From: JAUVXJ01 sp034411995
GTDB lineage: Bacteria > Chloroflexota > Anaerolineae > UBA7937 > B3-Chlor
Assembly (NCBI GenBank): GCA_034411995.1
Contig: DAOUME010000009.1
Span: 177,897 to 241,896 of the forward strand
Length of the DNA: 64,000 bases
Direction: 5' to 3'
Part shown: positions 24,728-33,472 of the stretch, in pieces
How the letters are laid out: every line of letters begins with the position of its first letter
Numbering within the stretch: position 1 is the first letter of the stretch
Made by a program: the position numbers and the translations under genes
The notes under the pieces: model-generated
Told to the model about the DNA's origin: nothing
What the model saw: the letters and a program-made list of their open reading frames with translations, nothing else
Database searches by the model: none

Positions 24728-25384
24728 CTACGTACCGCCCCCCTCGCCGCCATAGGGACGATCGAAGCCCGTCAGTACACGTACTCCTGTGGCGATGGTC
24801 CCCAGGGCCACGCCAATGATGATTCCGCGCACCCCGGCGGTACTGGGCACGTTCAAAATCCAGTCCTTTAGCGCTGGCACAAAGTCGCCCAGATACCTCC
24901 CCACGGGAACCTGACCAATGAGCACCACGACTGCCGTCAACACAAAAGCCACCGCCTCCGGGCTGCGCATCCTGAGTCCGCGATATGCAGCCGTGGCCAC
25001 GAAGAACGCCAGGAGGGAGAAAGTGGCCGCTTGCAGGGGAAACTGGATGTGGTCGAAGATCCAGACCACCGCTGAACTGTCAGGCCCCGGCAGGCCAGCA
25101 ACCATCACTACCAGCGCCATGGCCACCAACGCGATGCTGTAGAACCAACTCCCCTCCCGTCTGATGATCCGCCTCAGATGGACCACCAGTACGTTGAGCA
25201 AGCCCAGCAGGAGAGCGAAGGCCACTACAATAACGGTGGACTCCAGGAAGAACCCGCCCAGGGCGTTGATATGCCTCTCGTCAAAGAAGAAATCGACCAG
25301 CATGAGCGCCCCTATGGCCATGGCCATGGCCATAGGGAGCGATCGTCTAAGCCCCACCGCCACCGCGCGGCCCAGTCTCCTCAT
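24728..25384 (-). CDS. Multi-pass membrane protein, unknown function
   Basis: 218 residues from the ATG at 25384 (GAGGGAAGG upstream). Six hydrophobic segments, for example MAMAMAIGALMLVDFFF, TVIVVAFALLLGLLNVLVV, SIALVAMALVVMVAGL and GIIIGVALGTIATGVRVL. VHLRRIIRREGSWFYS is a basic cytoplasmic loop. No family recognised. Its stop codon overlaps the start of the zinc-ribbon gene. Confidence 0.75.
   Translation of the reverse strand: MRRLGRAVAVGLRRSLPMAMAMAIGALMLVDFFFDERHINALGGFFLESTVIVVAFALLLGLLNVLVVHLRRIIRREGSWFYSIALVAMALVVMVAGLPGPDSSAVVWIFDHIQFPLQAATFSLLAFFVATAAYRGLRMRSPEAVAFVLTAVVVLIGQVPVGRYLGDFVPALKDWILNVPSTAGVRGIIIGVALGTIATGVRVLTGFDRPYGGEGGGT
25310..25337. repeat. 28-bp perfect palindrome inside a coding region
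   Basis: Reads identically on both strands; built from overlapping ATGGCC units and encodes the Met-Ala-Met-Ala-Met-Ala run of the membrane protein. Most likely a codon-level coincidence of a short tandem repeat, though it could form a hairpin in the mRNA. Confidence 0.85.
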
Positions 25385-25436
25385 GTGGACACCTTCCCTC
25401 TGGTCCCTGGACGTGTTTGGACAATCGGACGAGGTG

Positions 25437-26216
25437 TCAGGCCAGACTTCTGGCCAAGACGCCAACCAAGATGGTCAAGATGATCGCCGTCCTCAGCCAG
25501 TCCTGAGCGGCAAGGCTGGCCACGTGGGCGGTCTTGCCCAGCAGGTACGCGCCCGCTGCGAAGATCTCCTCACCTATCAGGGCACGATCCGTGGACGCAT
25601 AGACGAACGGCAGAATCTGCGGAGAGGTAGTTCCCGCCACCTGGTTCAGCGCGTTTCGAGCACCCACCTCGCTCATCAGCAGGAATTCATCGCCGAAGCT
25701 GCCGACCAAGATGTTGCAGGACACCTTGTCGTGGCCCAGGATGTCCATCACCCCGGCGGCGTAAGCCACCTTGTCCGAGGAGATGAAACGCACGCACGCC
25801 GGATCGTACTCCTCGGGGTACCCCTGGGCTGCACAGGCCTCCCTCATCACATCCTGGGCTACCGGCAGAAGCGACGGGTCGGAGACCGTGGCCACCGTCT
25901 TGAGGCCAGTGGCCGCAGCGTGCCTGGCCACGTGCTCCAGGACGGTGAGCCCGGCCAGTGATTCCGCCGTGACACCGGTACCTATGCCACCCGTTCCCAT
26001 GGATACGTGTACTGCTCGCCCACTCTCCGTCGCTTCGCCCAGGTACGCCTCCAAATCCTCGTAGCCGGGGATGGGACGGAGCGGCGGCTTTCCCCTTTCC
26101 CTGATCCTCCGGTTGAGAAGGAGAAGGAGAGGGAAAAAAGGCAGGAGCAGCGCGAACATCAGTGCGTGCTGCTGACCGATGCCCAGATTGCCGAAAACCT
26201 CTGCGAGAAAACCCAA
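25437..26216 (-). CDS. DUF6754-like membrane protein
   Basis: 259 residues from a TTG at 26216 with GGGGGG just upstream. An N-terminal helix (LMFALLLPFFPLLLLLN) is followed by a soluble domain with RPIPGYEDLEAYLGEATESG, VHVSMGTGGIGTG, TVATVSDPSLLPVAQDVMREA and GSFGDEFLLMSEVGA, and a C-terminal helix (TAIILTILVGVLAR). The GTGGIG and SDP motifs resemble DUF6754 proteins of Chloroflexota (from memory). Function unknown; operon context with GlmL-like and zinc-ribbon proteins. Confidence 0.72.
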   Translation of the reverse strand: MGFLAEVFGNLGIGQQHALMFALLLPFFPLLLLLNRRIRERGKPPLRPIPGYEDLEAYLGEATESGRAVHVSMGTGGIGTGVTAESLAGLTVLEHVARHAAATGLKTVATVSDPSLLPVAQDVMREACAAQGYPEEYDPACVRFISSDKVAYAAGVMDILGHDKVSCNILVGSFGDEFLLMSEVGARNALNQVAGTTSPQILPFVYASTDRALIGEEIFAAGAYLLGKTAHVASLAAQDWLRTAIILTILVGVLARSLA

Positions 26217-26239
26217 TGTCCCCCCATTCTGGAAGCGAC

Positions 26240-26560
26240 CTAGTCTGGAGGAATCCCTCGCCGACGCAACTCCTCCAGGCGACAGATCACGCGCTGCACA
26301 CTGCTCGGGTCCTCGAGCAGTGCGGCATACTCTCCAACGGAGACGTCACCCAGGAACAGCATCAAGAGCGGCTGGAGAGCGAGAAGGCTTTGGCTCGCGA
26401 AAAAACTGAGGGGCTGGTGAGTCTCGAGGAACGCAATGGCCGGAGTGGTCAGCCTCCAGCCGTCCAGTCGCCGCGCAAGGTCGTCTACTAGCTGGTCCCG
26501 GCGCTCAACGCCCAGTCTCACCCCCGTGCCCCTTTCTCTGCTGTGATAGATCCACAACAC
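26240..26560 (-). CDS. Small conserved-looking protein, unknown function
   Basis: Up to 106 residues. RLTTPAIAFLETHQPLSFFASQSLLALQPLLMLFLG suggests a partly membrane-associated helix, followed by an acidic helix with YAALLEDPSSVQRVICRLEELRRRG. Starts at a TTG (26560) or at a GTG some 16 codons in. First gene of the operon that runs to 19 kb and 24 bases before the DUF6754-like gene, which supports it being real. Confidence 0.6.
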   Translation of the reverse strand: MLWIYHSRERGTGVRLGVERRDQLVDDLARRLDGWRLTTPAIAFLETHQPLSFFASQSLLALQPLLMLFLGDVSVGEYAALLEDPSSVQRVICRLEELRRRGIPPD

Positions 26561-26929
26561 TTCTCCCTGGTCGATACTGGGGGCAAAACCTCCCTATCAC
26601 GCACTTCCGAGACGGTGTTTCACGTGACGATAACCGTGCAAGATACCTGGAAACAGGCTCTCGTGTATAAGTATATCACCCATTCATGGCCAACACAAGG
26701 ACCTGTGTAGTCGTGAATGCAACGCCGTCTGACGACTCATCATACGGCGATACGGTTGTGTTGTCGGGTTTGCGGCGCCCGGGCGTCCCAGCACCCCGGG
26801 CTTCCCTTTAGCCAAACCACCGTCGATGTGCTACAATCACGGAGCATCGAGAGGATGAGTCGCCGACCACCTCACTACGTTGATGGACGACCACAGCCAC
26901 GGACTCTCGTTTCTTGAGGAGGCGCATCC
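26561..26929. other. Divergent intergenic region
   Basis: Separates the minus-strand membrane operon from the plus-strand udg-ftsK block. It contains the minus promoter candidate at 26670-26698 and, on the plus strand, a TACAAT -10-like box (26832-26837) without a clear -35. Nothing coding seen. Confidence 0.55.
26670..26698 (-). promoter_or_regulatory. Candidate promoter of the 26.5-19 kb membrane operon
   Basis: Minus strand TTGTGT (26693-26698), 17 bases, TATACT (26670-26675). The -35 matches only half of the consensus, so support is moderate. Confidence 0.45.
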
Positions 26930-27532
26930 GTGTCCCAACTGACCGAGCTCCACGAAGAGATAGCGAAGTGCCAAAGGTGTATCCTGTTCCAGTCGCGCAA
27001 GAACCCGGTGCCCGGCGAAGGTCCTGAGACAGCCCGATTGGTGTTCATCGGAGAAGGTCCCGGCTTTCACGAGGATCAGCAGGGCCGTCCCTTCGTGGGG
27101 GCGGCAGGACACTTCCTGGAAGAGCTCCTGGAAGACATCGGCTTGACCAGAGAGGACGTCTACATCTGCAACGTGATCAAGTGCCGGCCCCCAGGCAACC
27201 GCGATCCCCTGCCCGAGGAGATCGAGGCCTGCAAGCCCTTCCTGGACAAACAGATCGAGATCATCTCCCCTCAGATGATCGTCACCCTGGGCCGCTTCTC
27301 CATGGAACGTTACTTTCCGGGTGCCAGGATCTCTCAGATTCACGGCCAGCCCCGCAGGATAGGGGGTATCATCTACTATCCCATGTATCATCCCGCTGCC
27401 GCGTTGCACCAGCCGAAGTGGCGCCAGGTGGTGAAGGAAGACATGCTCAAGATCCCCCAACTCCTGGCTCAGGCGGACAGCATCGCAGAAGTGGAACTCC
27501 CAGAAGACGCAGAGCAATTGAGCCTGTTCTAG
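26930..27532 (+). CDS. Family 4 uracil-DNA glycosylase with clamp-binding tail
   Basis: 200 residues, GTG start behind GAGGAGG. The four Fe-S cysteines of family 4 are visible: C14 and C17 (KCQRC), C85 (NVIKCRPPGNR) and C101 (EACKPF). Catalytic region GEGPGFHEDQQGRPFVG and the C-terminal YHPAAAL motif match. It removes uracil arising from cytosine deamination, which matters for GC-rich DNA. The protein ends in EQLSLF, a near-ideal beta-sliding-clamp-binding peptide (QLxLF), implying recruitment to replication forks. Confidence 0.93.
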   Translation: MSQLTELHEEIAKCQRCILFQSRKNPVPGEGPETARLVFIGEGPGFHEDQQGRPFVGAAGHFLEELLEDIGLTREDVYICNVIKCRPPGNRDPLPEEIEACKPFLDKQIEIISPQMIVTLGRFSMERYFPGARISQIHGQPRRIGGIIYYPMYHPAAALHQPKWRQVVKEDMLKIPQLLAQADSIAEVELPEDAEQLSLF

Positions 27533-27536
27533 ACCA

Positions 27537-29714
27537 GTGGGCAACAGACGTACAGCGCGCAAAGCAGCAGGCATACCGAAACTCAAGATAGCGGCCTTCA
27601 CGCTACTGGGCCTGGCTGCGCTCACCGGGTTGAGCCTTGTCTCCTTCACGCGGGACCCCGTCACCGAAGGTCTTTTCACCCTGCTGCGGCGCTCCTTCGG
27701 CTCGGGACTCTACCTCATTCCCCTCGCCGCCGGCATCTTGGGGTTCTGGATGCTTCTGCAGAGCACGAAGAAGAAGTCCAGCCTCCAATGGCGAAGGCCC
27801 CTCGCTGCGATCCTTTTGTTTGCCGTCTACCTGGCCGGCGCTCACCTGCTCTCCTTTCCTCAAGATCCAAGACAACTCGCGGCTCAAGGGGGAGGCGGCG
27901 GCTACGCGGGATGGTTGCTCAGCCAGGCCTTGATAGCCAGCGCCGGCACCATTGGAGCCTGCGTGGCAGTGGCCGCCGGGGCCGTCGTGGGCCTCATCCT
28001 CCTTTCCGGCATCTCCCTCTCTCGAATAGGCACCCAGCTCAGGCGAGGAGCCACCGCAGCGACGAACTTCTGGAGAACGCACGCTCCCACGGTCCGACGC
28101 CGCCGGTCGCAGATCACCGGCCCGGGCATGCTCTCCCACCTGAGAGACAGGCTGGCCCAGCCCTTCCAGACCTCTCCAGACCAGGCCCGGGGCGCCCAGG
28201 AAGACCGTCGATCCGTCTCTCCGGCAACGCCGAGCCGGAGGGAGTGGCAGCTACCCACCGTGAAAGACGTCCTGGAACGAAACGTGCCCCAGGAGGCCAG
28301 TGATGCCGAAATTCGGCGCAAGGTACGCATCATCGAGGAAACCCTGCTCAGCTTCGGCGTCCCCGGAAAGGTAGTGGAAGTCAACCAGGGTCCCACCGTC
28401 ACTCAGTTCGGCCTGAAACCTGGATACGTGGAGCGGAAGGGTCCCGACGGTCGCCCCTCGAGGGCAAAGGTCAAGGTGAGCAAGATCGGCGCGCTGGCCA
28501 AGGACCTCTCGCTGGCCCTGGCCGCTGCCCCCATACGCATCGAGGCCCCCGTACCAGGCCGCTCCATGATCGGCATTGAGGTTCCCAACGACGAGGCCTC
28601 CCTCGTTCCGCTGCGGCGCATCATGGAGTCCAACGCTTTCGACCAGACGAGCTCCAGACTCCAGGTGGCCCTGGGACAGGACGTCTCGGGTCACCCCGTG
28701 GCAGCCGATCTGGCCAGGATGCCCCATCTGCTCATCGCTGGCGCCACGGGATCCGGCAAGAGCGTATGTATCAACTCCATCGTCACCTGCCTACTCTTGC
28801 GCAACACACCTGAGGATCTGAGGCTGTTGATGATAGACCCCAAGATGGTGGAGTTGGTCCACTTCAACAGTATCCCCCACCTTCTATCGCCGGTGGTGGT
28901 GGAGGTCGAACGAGTGGTCGGCACCTTGCGCTGGGTCCTCCGGGAGATGGACCGCCGCTACAGGCTCTTCTCCGCTGCTGCGGCGCGTAACCTCGACCAC
29001 TTCAACGAGGAGCTGTCTGCCCGGCGAGGCAAGCCCCTGCCCTACATCGTGGTCGTCCTGGATGAACTGGCGGACCTGATGATGGCTGCCCCTGACGAGG
29101 TGGAGCGTTCCCTCTGCCGTCTGGCCCAGATGTCCCGGGCCACGGGGATCCACCTCATCGTCGCCACCCAGCGTCCCTCGGTCGACGTGGTCACCGGGCT
29201 GATCAAGGCCAACTTCCCCGCCCGCATCTCCTTCGCTGTGACCTCCCAGGCGGATTCCCGCGTCATCATCGACGCGGGCGGAGCAGAGAAACTGCTGGGC
29301 AGAGGCGATATGCTCTATGTGGCCGCCGATGCCTCCAGTCCGGTACGGCTCCAGGGCTGCTTCGTATCCGATCGGGAGATCGAGCGGCTGGTTCGCTTCT
29401 GGAAAGGGTTGGATGTGCCTCGACCAGCGAAGCCCGAGGAGCTGATCCAGCAAGAACTCTGGCCGCAGGCTGCTGCGGCAGTCGAGGAGGAGGTCGAGGA
29501 AGACGACCAACTCCTGGATGAAGCCATCGGCCTGGTGAAGCGAGAGAAACGCGCCTCGACCACCCTCCTCCAGCGCCGCCTGCGGATCGGATATGTGAGG
29601 GCGGCCCGCCTGATGGATGCGCTGGAGGAGAAGGGCATCGTCGGACCGGCGGAGAGGGCCGGTCTGGGACGCGAAGTGCTATATGAAGAGGAGGTTTCAT
29701 GGCCAACGACGTGA
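27537..29714 (+). CDS. ftsK: DNA translocase FtsK/SpoIIIE
   Basis: 725 residues from a GTG four bases after udg. N-terminal membrane domain with about four helices (up to about residue 165), a basic linker, the alpha/beta motor with Walker A GATGSGKS (about 400) and Walker B VVVLDELADLMM (about 502), ATQRPSVDVVTG, and a C-terminal gamma winged helix (about 655-715, TTLLQRRLRIGYVRAARLMDALEEKGIVGP) that reads polar sequences in DNA. Pumps chromosomal DNA at the division septum. Shorter membrane domain and linker than E. coli FtsK, closer to SpoIIIE. Confidence 0.95.
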   Translation: MGNRRTARKAAGIPKLKIAAFTLLGLAALTGLSLVSFTRDPVTEGLFTLLRRSFGSGLYLIPLAAGILGFWMLLQSTKKKSSLQWRRPLAAILLFAVYLAGAHLLSFPQDPRQLAAQGGGGGYAGWLLSQALIASAGTIGACVAVAAGAVVGLILLSGISLSRIGTQLRRGATAATNFWRTHAPTVRRRRSQITGPGMLSHLRDRLAQPFQTSPDQARGAQEDRRSVSPATPSRREWQLPTVKDVLERNVPQEASDAEIRRKVRIIEETLLSFGVPGKVVEVNQGPTVTQFGLKPGYVERKGPDGRPSRAKVKVSKIGALAKDLSLALAAAPIRIEAPVPGRSMIGIEVPNDEASLVPLRRIMESNAFDQTSSRLQVALGQDVSGHPVAADLARMPHLLIAGATGSGKSVCINSIVTCLLLRNTPEDLRLLMIDPKMVELVHFNSIPHLLSPVVVEVERVVGTLRWVLREMDRRYRLFSAAAARNLDHFNEELSARRGKPLPYIVVVLDELADLMMAAPDEVERSLCRLAQMSRATGIHLIVATQRPSVDVVTGLIKANFPARISFAVTSQADSRVIIDAGGAEKLLGRGDMLYVAADASSPVRLQGCFVSDREIERLVRFWKGLDVPRPAKPEELIQQELWPQAAAAVEEEVEEDDQLLDEAIGLVKREKRASTTLLQRRLRIGYVRAARLMDALEEKGIVGPAERAGLGREVLYEEEVSWPTT

Positions 29715-30652
29715 ACACTGCTCAACCCGACAAGGTGAAGGTCTGGCTCGCGGAGGTTCGAGCGCCCTTCTTCACGGCGACGATAGTGCCTATCCTGCTG
29801 GGTGCCATGATCGCCTGGGCTCGAACAGGCACTCTACACGTAGGCAACTTCGCGCTCACCCTCTTGGGAGGTCTGCTACTGCATACCGGAACCAACGTGG
29901 CCAACGACTATTTCGACCACCGAAGCGGCACAGACAACGTCAACGTCCAGTTCGTGCGCCCCTTCACTGGCGGCAGCAGAATGATCCAGAACGGACTCCT
30001 CACACCCCGGGAGGTGATCAGCGGCGCTTTGGCTGCCTTCGCCCTGGCCTGTGTCGTGGGTTTGTATCTGGCCTACGTCAGAGGTCCGCTGATCATCGTG
30101 CTGGGACTCGTCGGTATCTTCTCCGGCTTCTTCTACACCGCCCCGCCGTTCAATCTGGTCAGTAGAGGGATTGGCGAGTTCTTCATCGGGTTGAACTTCG
30201 GACTGCTGATGACCCTGGGCTCCTACTTCGTGCAGACCGGACAGCTGGCCTGGGAGCCCGTGGTGGCCTCCATCCCCGTCGGCTTGCTCATCGCTGGCGT
30301 GCTCTACATCAACGAGTTCCAGGACGCCCCCGCGGATGGCGCCGTGGGCAAGGACCACCTGGTGGTGAGGCTGGGCAGGAAGAAAGCCGCCCTCGGGTAT
30401 CTGGGCCTCTTGGTCGCCACCTACGTGGTCATCGTCCTGGCTGTTGTCCTGAGGATCACCTCGCCCTTCACCCTGATCGCCCTGGCTACGCTTCCCGTGG
30501 CCCTCAGAGCTATCGCCGTGGCGCGGGCCAACTACGACGAATACCTGAAGCTGGTGCCGGCCAACGCCGCCACGGTCTTCCTGCATCTGCTGACCGGTCT
30601 GCTGCTCTCGGCAGCTTACCTGTTGGACAAAGCGGTCCGTCCTTTCATCTAG
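29699..30652 (+). CDS. UbiA-family prenyltransferase (MenA-like)
   Basis: 317-residue membrane protein with about eight or nine helices. The first Asp-rich motif is NDYFDHRSGTD (about 66-76), the second NEFQDAPAD (about 203), which bind the prenyl diphosphate through magnesium. Best fit is 1,4-dihydroxy-2-naphthoate octaprenyltransferase or a close relative that makes menaquinone, though other UbiA enzymes cannot be excluded. Its start overlaps the ftsK end by 16 bases and has GAGGAGG. Confidence 0.87.
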   Translation: MANDVNTAQPDKVKVWLAEVRAPFFTATIVPILLGAMIAWARTGTLHVGNFALTLLGGLLLHTGTNVANDYFDHRSGTDNVNVQFVRPFTGGSRMIQNGLLTPREVISGALAAFALACVVGLYLAYVRGPLIIVLGLVGIFSGFFYTAPPFNLVSRGIGEFFIGLNFGLLMTLGSYFVQTGQLAWEPVVASIPVGLLIAGVLYINEFQDAPADGAVGKDHLVVRLGRKKAALGYLGLLVATYVVIVLAVVLRITSPFTLIALATLPVALRAIAVARANYDEYLKLVPANAATVFLHLLTGLLLSAAYLLDKAVRPFI

Positions 30653-30684
30653 GACGATCTCTTGCCCGAGGGAGGCATGAACAC

Positions 30685-31167
30685 GTGGACGAGAAAGCCG
30701 TTCAGGACTACTATCCAGACGACCTCAGTCACTGTTATGGTTGCGGACGTCTGAACGAGCATGGACTCCAGATCAAGACCTACTGGGATGGCGACGAGAC
30801 AGTCTGTACCTTCCACCCCAAGCCCTATCACACCGCGATTCCTGGCTACGTCTACGGCGGTTTGATCGCCTCGCTCATCGACTGCCATGGCACCGGCACG
30901 GCAGCGGCGGCGGCCTATCGTGCCCAGGGGCGCCCCATGGATACGGAGCCGCCCCTGCGGTACGTGACCGCCTCATTGCACGTGGACTTCCTGCGCCCGA
31001 CCCCCATGGGAGTGCCTCTCCAGGTCCGAGCAACGGTGAAGGAGATCAAGGGGCGCAAAGTGGTGGTCGGGGAGACGTTGTTGGCCGGCGGAGAGGTCTG
31101 CGCCCGTGGCGAAGTGGTCGCTGTGCAGATACCAGAGAACATGATGCCCGGCAAGGCCGCGCCGTAG
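30685..31167 (+). CDS. Hotdog-fold thioesterase (PaaI-like)
   Basis: 160 residues. HCYGCGRLNEHGLQIKTYWDGDE at the N-terminus and GYVYGGLIASLIDCHGTGTA (the HGG/GGxxxxxxD-type active-site helix, with the catalytic acidic residue in SLID) are typical of 4HBT/PaaI thioesterases, followed by LHVDFLRPTPMGVPLQV. Likely cleaves an acyl-CoA thioester. GTG 30685 with GGGAGG nine bases upstream. Confidence 0.85.
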   Translation: MDEKAVQDYYPDDLSHCYGCGRLNEHGLQIKTYWDGDETVCTFHPKPYHTAIPGYVYGGLIASLIDCHGTGTAAAAAYRAQGRPMDTEPPLRYVTASLHVDFLRPTPMGVPLQVRATVKEIKGRKVVVGETLLAGGEVCARGEVVAVQIPENMMPGKAAP

Positions 31168-31387
31168 AGCGACCGGGCAAACCCCGCGGGCCCGCGCCGG
31201 CACCGCCTTCGTTCCTTCCTCACCAGCACGTTGCGCAAAGTTCGCTCTGTGCACTGCGACTCGCAGATGAAGGGCCTAGGCCCCCGGTGCGAACCACTCC
31301 GCCTAGCCAACCGCGCAGAGACGTCGCGATCCGTCCGGCGATGACAAGACCATGCGGCCCTCACCACATGCGAGACACGTCGCCCTG

Positions 31388-31416
31388 TTGACACGATACC
31401 CTCGCCAAGTTATAAT
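31388..31416 (+). promoter_or_regulatory. Perfect consensus sigma-70 promoter of the ferredoxin-FAD gene
   Basis: TTGACA (31388-31393), 17 bases, TATAAT (31411-31416), 30 bases before the ATG. Confidence 0.87.
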
Positions 31417-31446
31417 TCCCACCGCATTGATCGAGAGGGGCAAGCG

Positions 31447-32907
31447 ATGCAAATAGACCGAGAGAGATGCACCGGCTGCGGATACTGCCTCCTGAGCTGT
31501 CCAACGGAGGCCATATCCTCCGACGGTTGGGCCTCCATAGATAGCGAGAAGTGCACCCGGTGCGGTATCTGCGCCAGCGTCTGCCCCAACGACGCGATCC
31601 TCTCCGACGCCCCCCGGAGACAACCTCAACTCGATTACGAGAGCAGCTACGACGTGGTCATCGTCGGCTCCGGCATCGGTGGGCTCATGACAGCAGCAGC
31701 CCTGGCCAGGCGGGGGCGCAGCGTGGCCGTGTTCGAGAAACTCTCCTTCGTGGGCGGCCGCTATACCGAACTCGACTACCACGGCTATTCCGTCACCACC
31801 GGCGCCTGGACCTCCCTCGGGCCCAGGTCCAACATCGGCGAGTTCCTCCAGGAGATGGAGGCGGAGGCAGAGTACGTCAGCCTCCGCGACCAGGGCTGGT
31901 CTCAACAGTTCAACGTACGCTTCAAAGACGGCAGGGAGTTCCCGTCGCTCCAAGCCATGCTCAGGCGTGAGGACTGGCGCGCCTACGTCCGTGCCCTCGT
32001 CAAAGGCAGGAAGCTGGACCTCGAGGACGCCACCACCCGTGAATACGTTGAGGAGCACGTAGGCAACAGGGAGCTCATAGAGGCAGTCAACGCCATCGCC
32101 GTCACCGCCTCCGGGGTGGACATCGACCGCTTCCCAGCCAGTGAATTCATCGTCGTTACCAGAGACACCGCACGTGCTGGACTGGATTTCGCCTGTACCA
32201 TCGGCGGCGTGCGCTCGGTAGTCACGGCCCTCGAACGCGTCGTCACCTCTCACGGTGGTCAGGTGTTTACTGGTACGGAGGTCAGCCAGGTACTGGTCAG
32301 AGAGGGCAGGGCGTGGGGTATCGCACTGAAGAACGGCGATTCTATCCGGGCGGGGACGGTGATCCACAACGGCGGAATCGGGAGGTTCGTCAAGCTGGTG
32401 GGCTCGGGAAACCTCCCCTCCGACTACGTTGCCCGGGCCCGTCAACTGGAGCCGGTGGACTGCGCCGCCCTCATCCTGGGGACTACGGAACCGTTACTCA
32501 CTGAGGCACCCATGCTCATGACCCCAGGGACCGATCGCGTGGCCGGCATCTTTGCCCCGACCTTCCTCGATCCCAGCGTCGCTCCGCCGGACAGACACAT
32601 GGTCGACGTCTTCTTTCCTCTCCTCTCCAACGACAGAACTCACGAGCTGGAGCTGGCTATGGGAGACCTGCGGGCCCTGTTCCCCCTGCTGGAGGATACC
32701 GTGGAGGTGACGGTGCCCATGTTCTTCACGGGGACGTGGACGGGGGCCGAGACCGGGCAGACCCTGGGGCAGGTGGGCGGTCAGCGCCTGGACCCTCAGA
32801 GCCCCATTCCTGACCTGTATCTGGTGGGTATGGACGTGGTGGGCAGCGGCGCTGCCGGGGATCTCATCCCCGTGGGTGTGAGACGGCTGCTCGAATATCT
32901 GAGCTGA
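31447..32907 (+). CDS. Ferredoxin-FAD oxidoreductase fusion (phytoene-dehydrogenase-like)
   Basis: 486 residues. Residues 7-60 form a 2x[4Fe-4S] ferredoxin (CTGCGYCLLSCP, CTRCGICASVCP). From about 70 follows an FAD-binding amine-oxidase/phytoene-dehydrogenase-like domain (VVIVGSGIGGLMTAAALARRG, GGRYTELDYHGYSVTTGAW) ending with DLYLVGMDVVGSGAAGDLIPVGVRR. Ferredoxin and flavin in one chain suggest low-potential electron transfer to or from a lipophilic or acyl substrate. MaoC-like hydratase follows 24 bases later. The substrate is unknown; a link to geranylgeranyl reduction or to the aromatic pathway is possible. Confidence 0.82.
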   Translation: MQIDRERCTGCGYCLLSCPTEAISSDGWASIDSEKCTRCGICASVCPNDAILSDAPRRQPQLDYESSYDVVIVGSGIGGLMTAAALARRGRSVAVFEKLSFVGGRYTELDYHGYSVTTGAWTSLGPRSNIGEFLQEMEAEAEYVSLRDQGWSQQFNVRFKDGREFPSLQAMLRREDWRAYVRALVKGRKLDLEDATTREYVEEHVGNRELIEAVNAIAVTASGVDIDRFPASEFIVVTRDTARAGLDFACTIGGVRSVVTALERVVTSHGGQVFTGTEVSQVLVREGRAWGIALKNGDSIRAGTVIHNGGIGRFVKLVGSGNLPSDYVARARQLEPVDCAALILGTTEPLLTEAPMLMTPGTDRVAGIFAPTFLDPSVAPPDRHMVDVFFPLLSNDRTHELELAMGDLRALFPLLEDTVEVTVPMFFTGTWTGAETGQTLGQVGGQRLDPQSPIPDLYLVGMDVVGSGAAGDLIPVGVRRLLEYLS

Positions 32908-32931
32908 AAGCGATCGCACAAGGAGGGTCGG

Positions 32932-33438
32932 ATGAGCGAAGGAACTGCGATGTCGCAAGACAGACCTCGAGGGCTGTACTTCGAGGAGTTTGAAGAAGGA
33001 GTCGAGTTGCTGACTCCAGGCCGCACCGTGACAGAGACAGATATTCAGCTTTACGCAGGTTTGACGGGCGACTACACCCAGATTCACACCAACGTCGAGT
33101 TCTGCAAGGATACATTGTTCGGCCAGCGCGTCGCCCACGGCCTCCTGGGCCTGTCCATCGCCTCTGGACTTGGCACCCGCCTCGGTTTCATCGAAGGCAC
33201 GGCCGTGGCCCTCCGGGAAATCACCTGGAAGTTCACCGGGCCTATCTTCATCGGCGACACCATCCACCTCACCATCCAGGTCGCCAACAAGAAGGCCATG
33301 CCCCGGCTCGGCATGGGCCTCGTCACCTTCGACGTGTCCCTCGTCAACCAGAAGGACGAGGTGGTCCAGAAAGGACAGTGGAAAGCCCTGATCCAGAGCC
33401 AGGACGCGAAGACCAGTCCCTTGCTACGCCCATCGTAG
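32932..33438 (+). CDS. MaoC-like hydratase
   Basis: 168 residues, ATG with GGAGGGTC. The hydratase 2 motif is visible: YAGLTGDYTQIHTNVEFCKDTLFGQRVAHGLLGLSIASGL, with Asp and His of the catalytic D-x4-H. Enzymes of this kind hydrate trans-2-enoyl-CoA to (R)-3-hydroxyacyl-CoA. Same transcript as the ferredoxin-FAD gene. Confidence 0.9.
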   Translation: MSEGTAMSQDRPRGLYFEEFEEGVELLTPGRTVTETDIQLYAGLTGDYTQIHTNVEFCKDTLFGQRVAHGLLGLSIASGLGTRLGFIEGTAVALREITWKFTGPIFIGDTIHLTIQVANKKAMPRLGMGLVTFDVSLVNQKDEVVQKGQWKALIQSQDAKTSPLLRPS

Positions 33439-33472
33439 GCGCAGGCGGGGCCTGGAGAGCATCCGTACCGAG

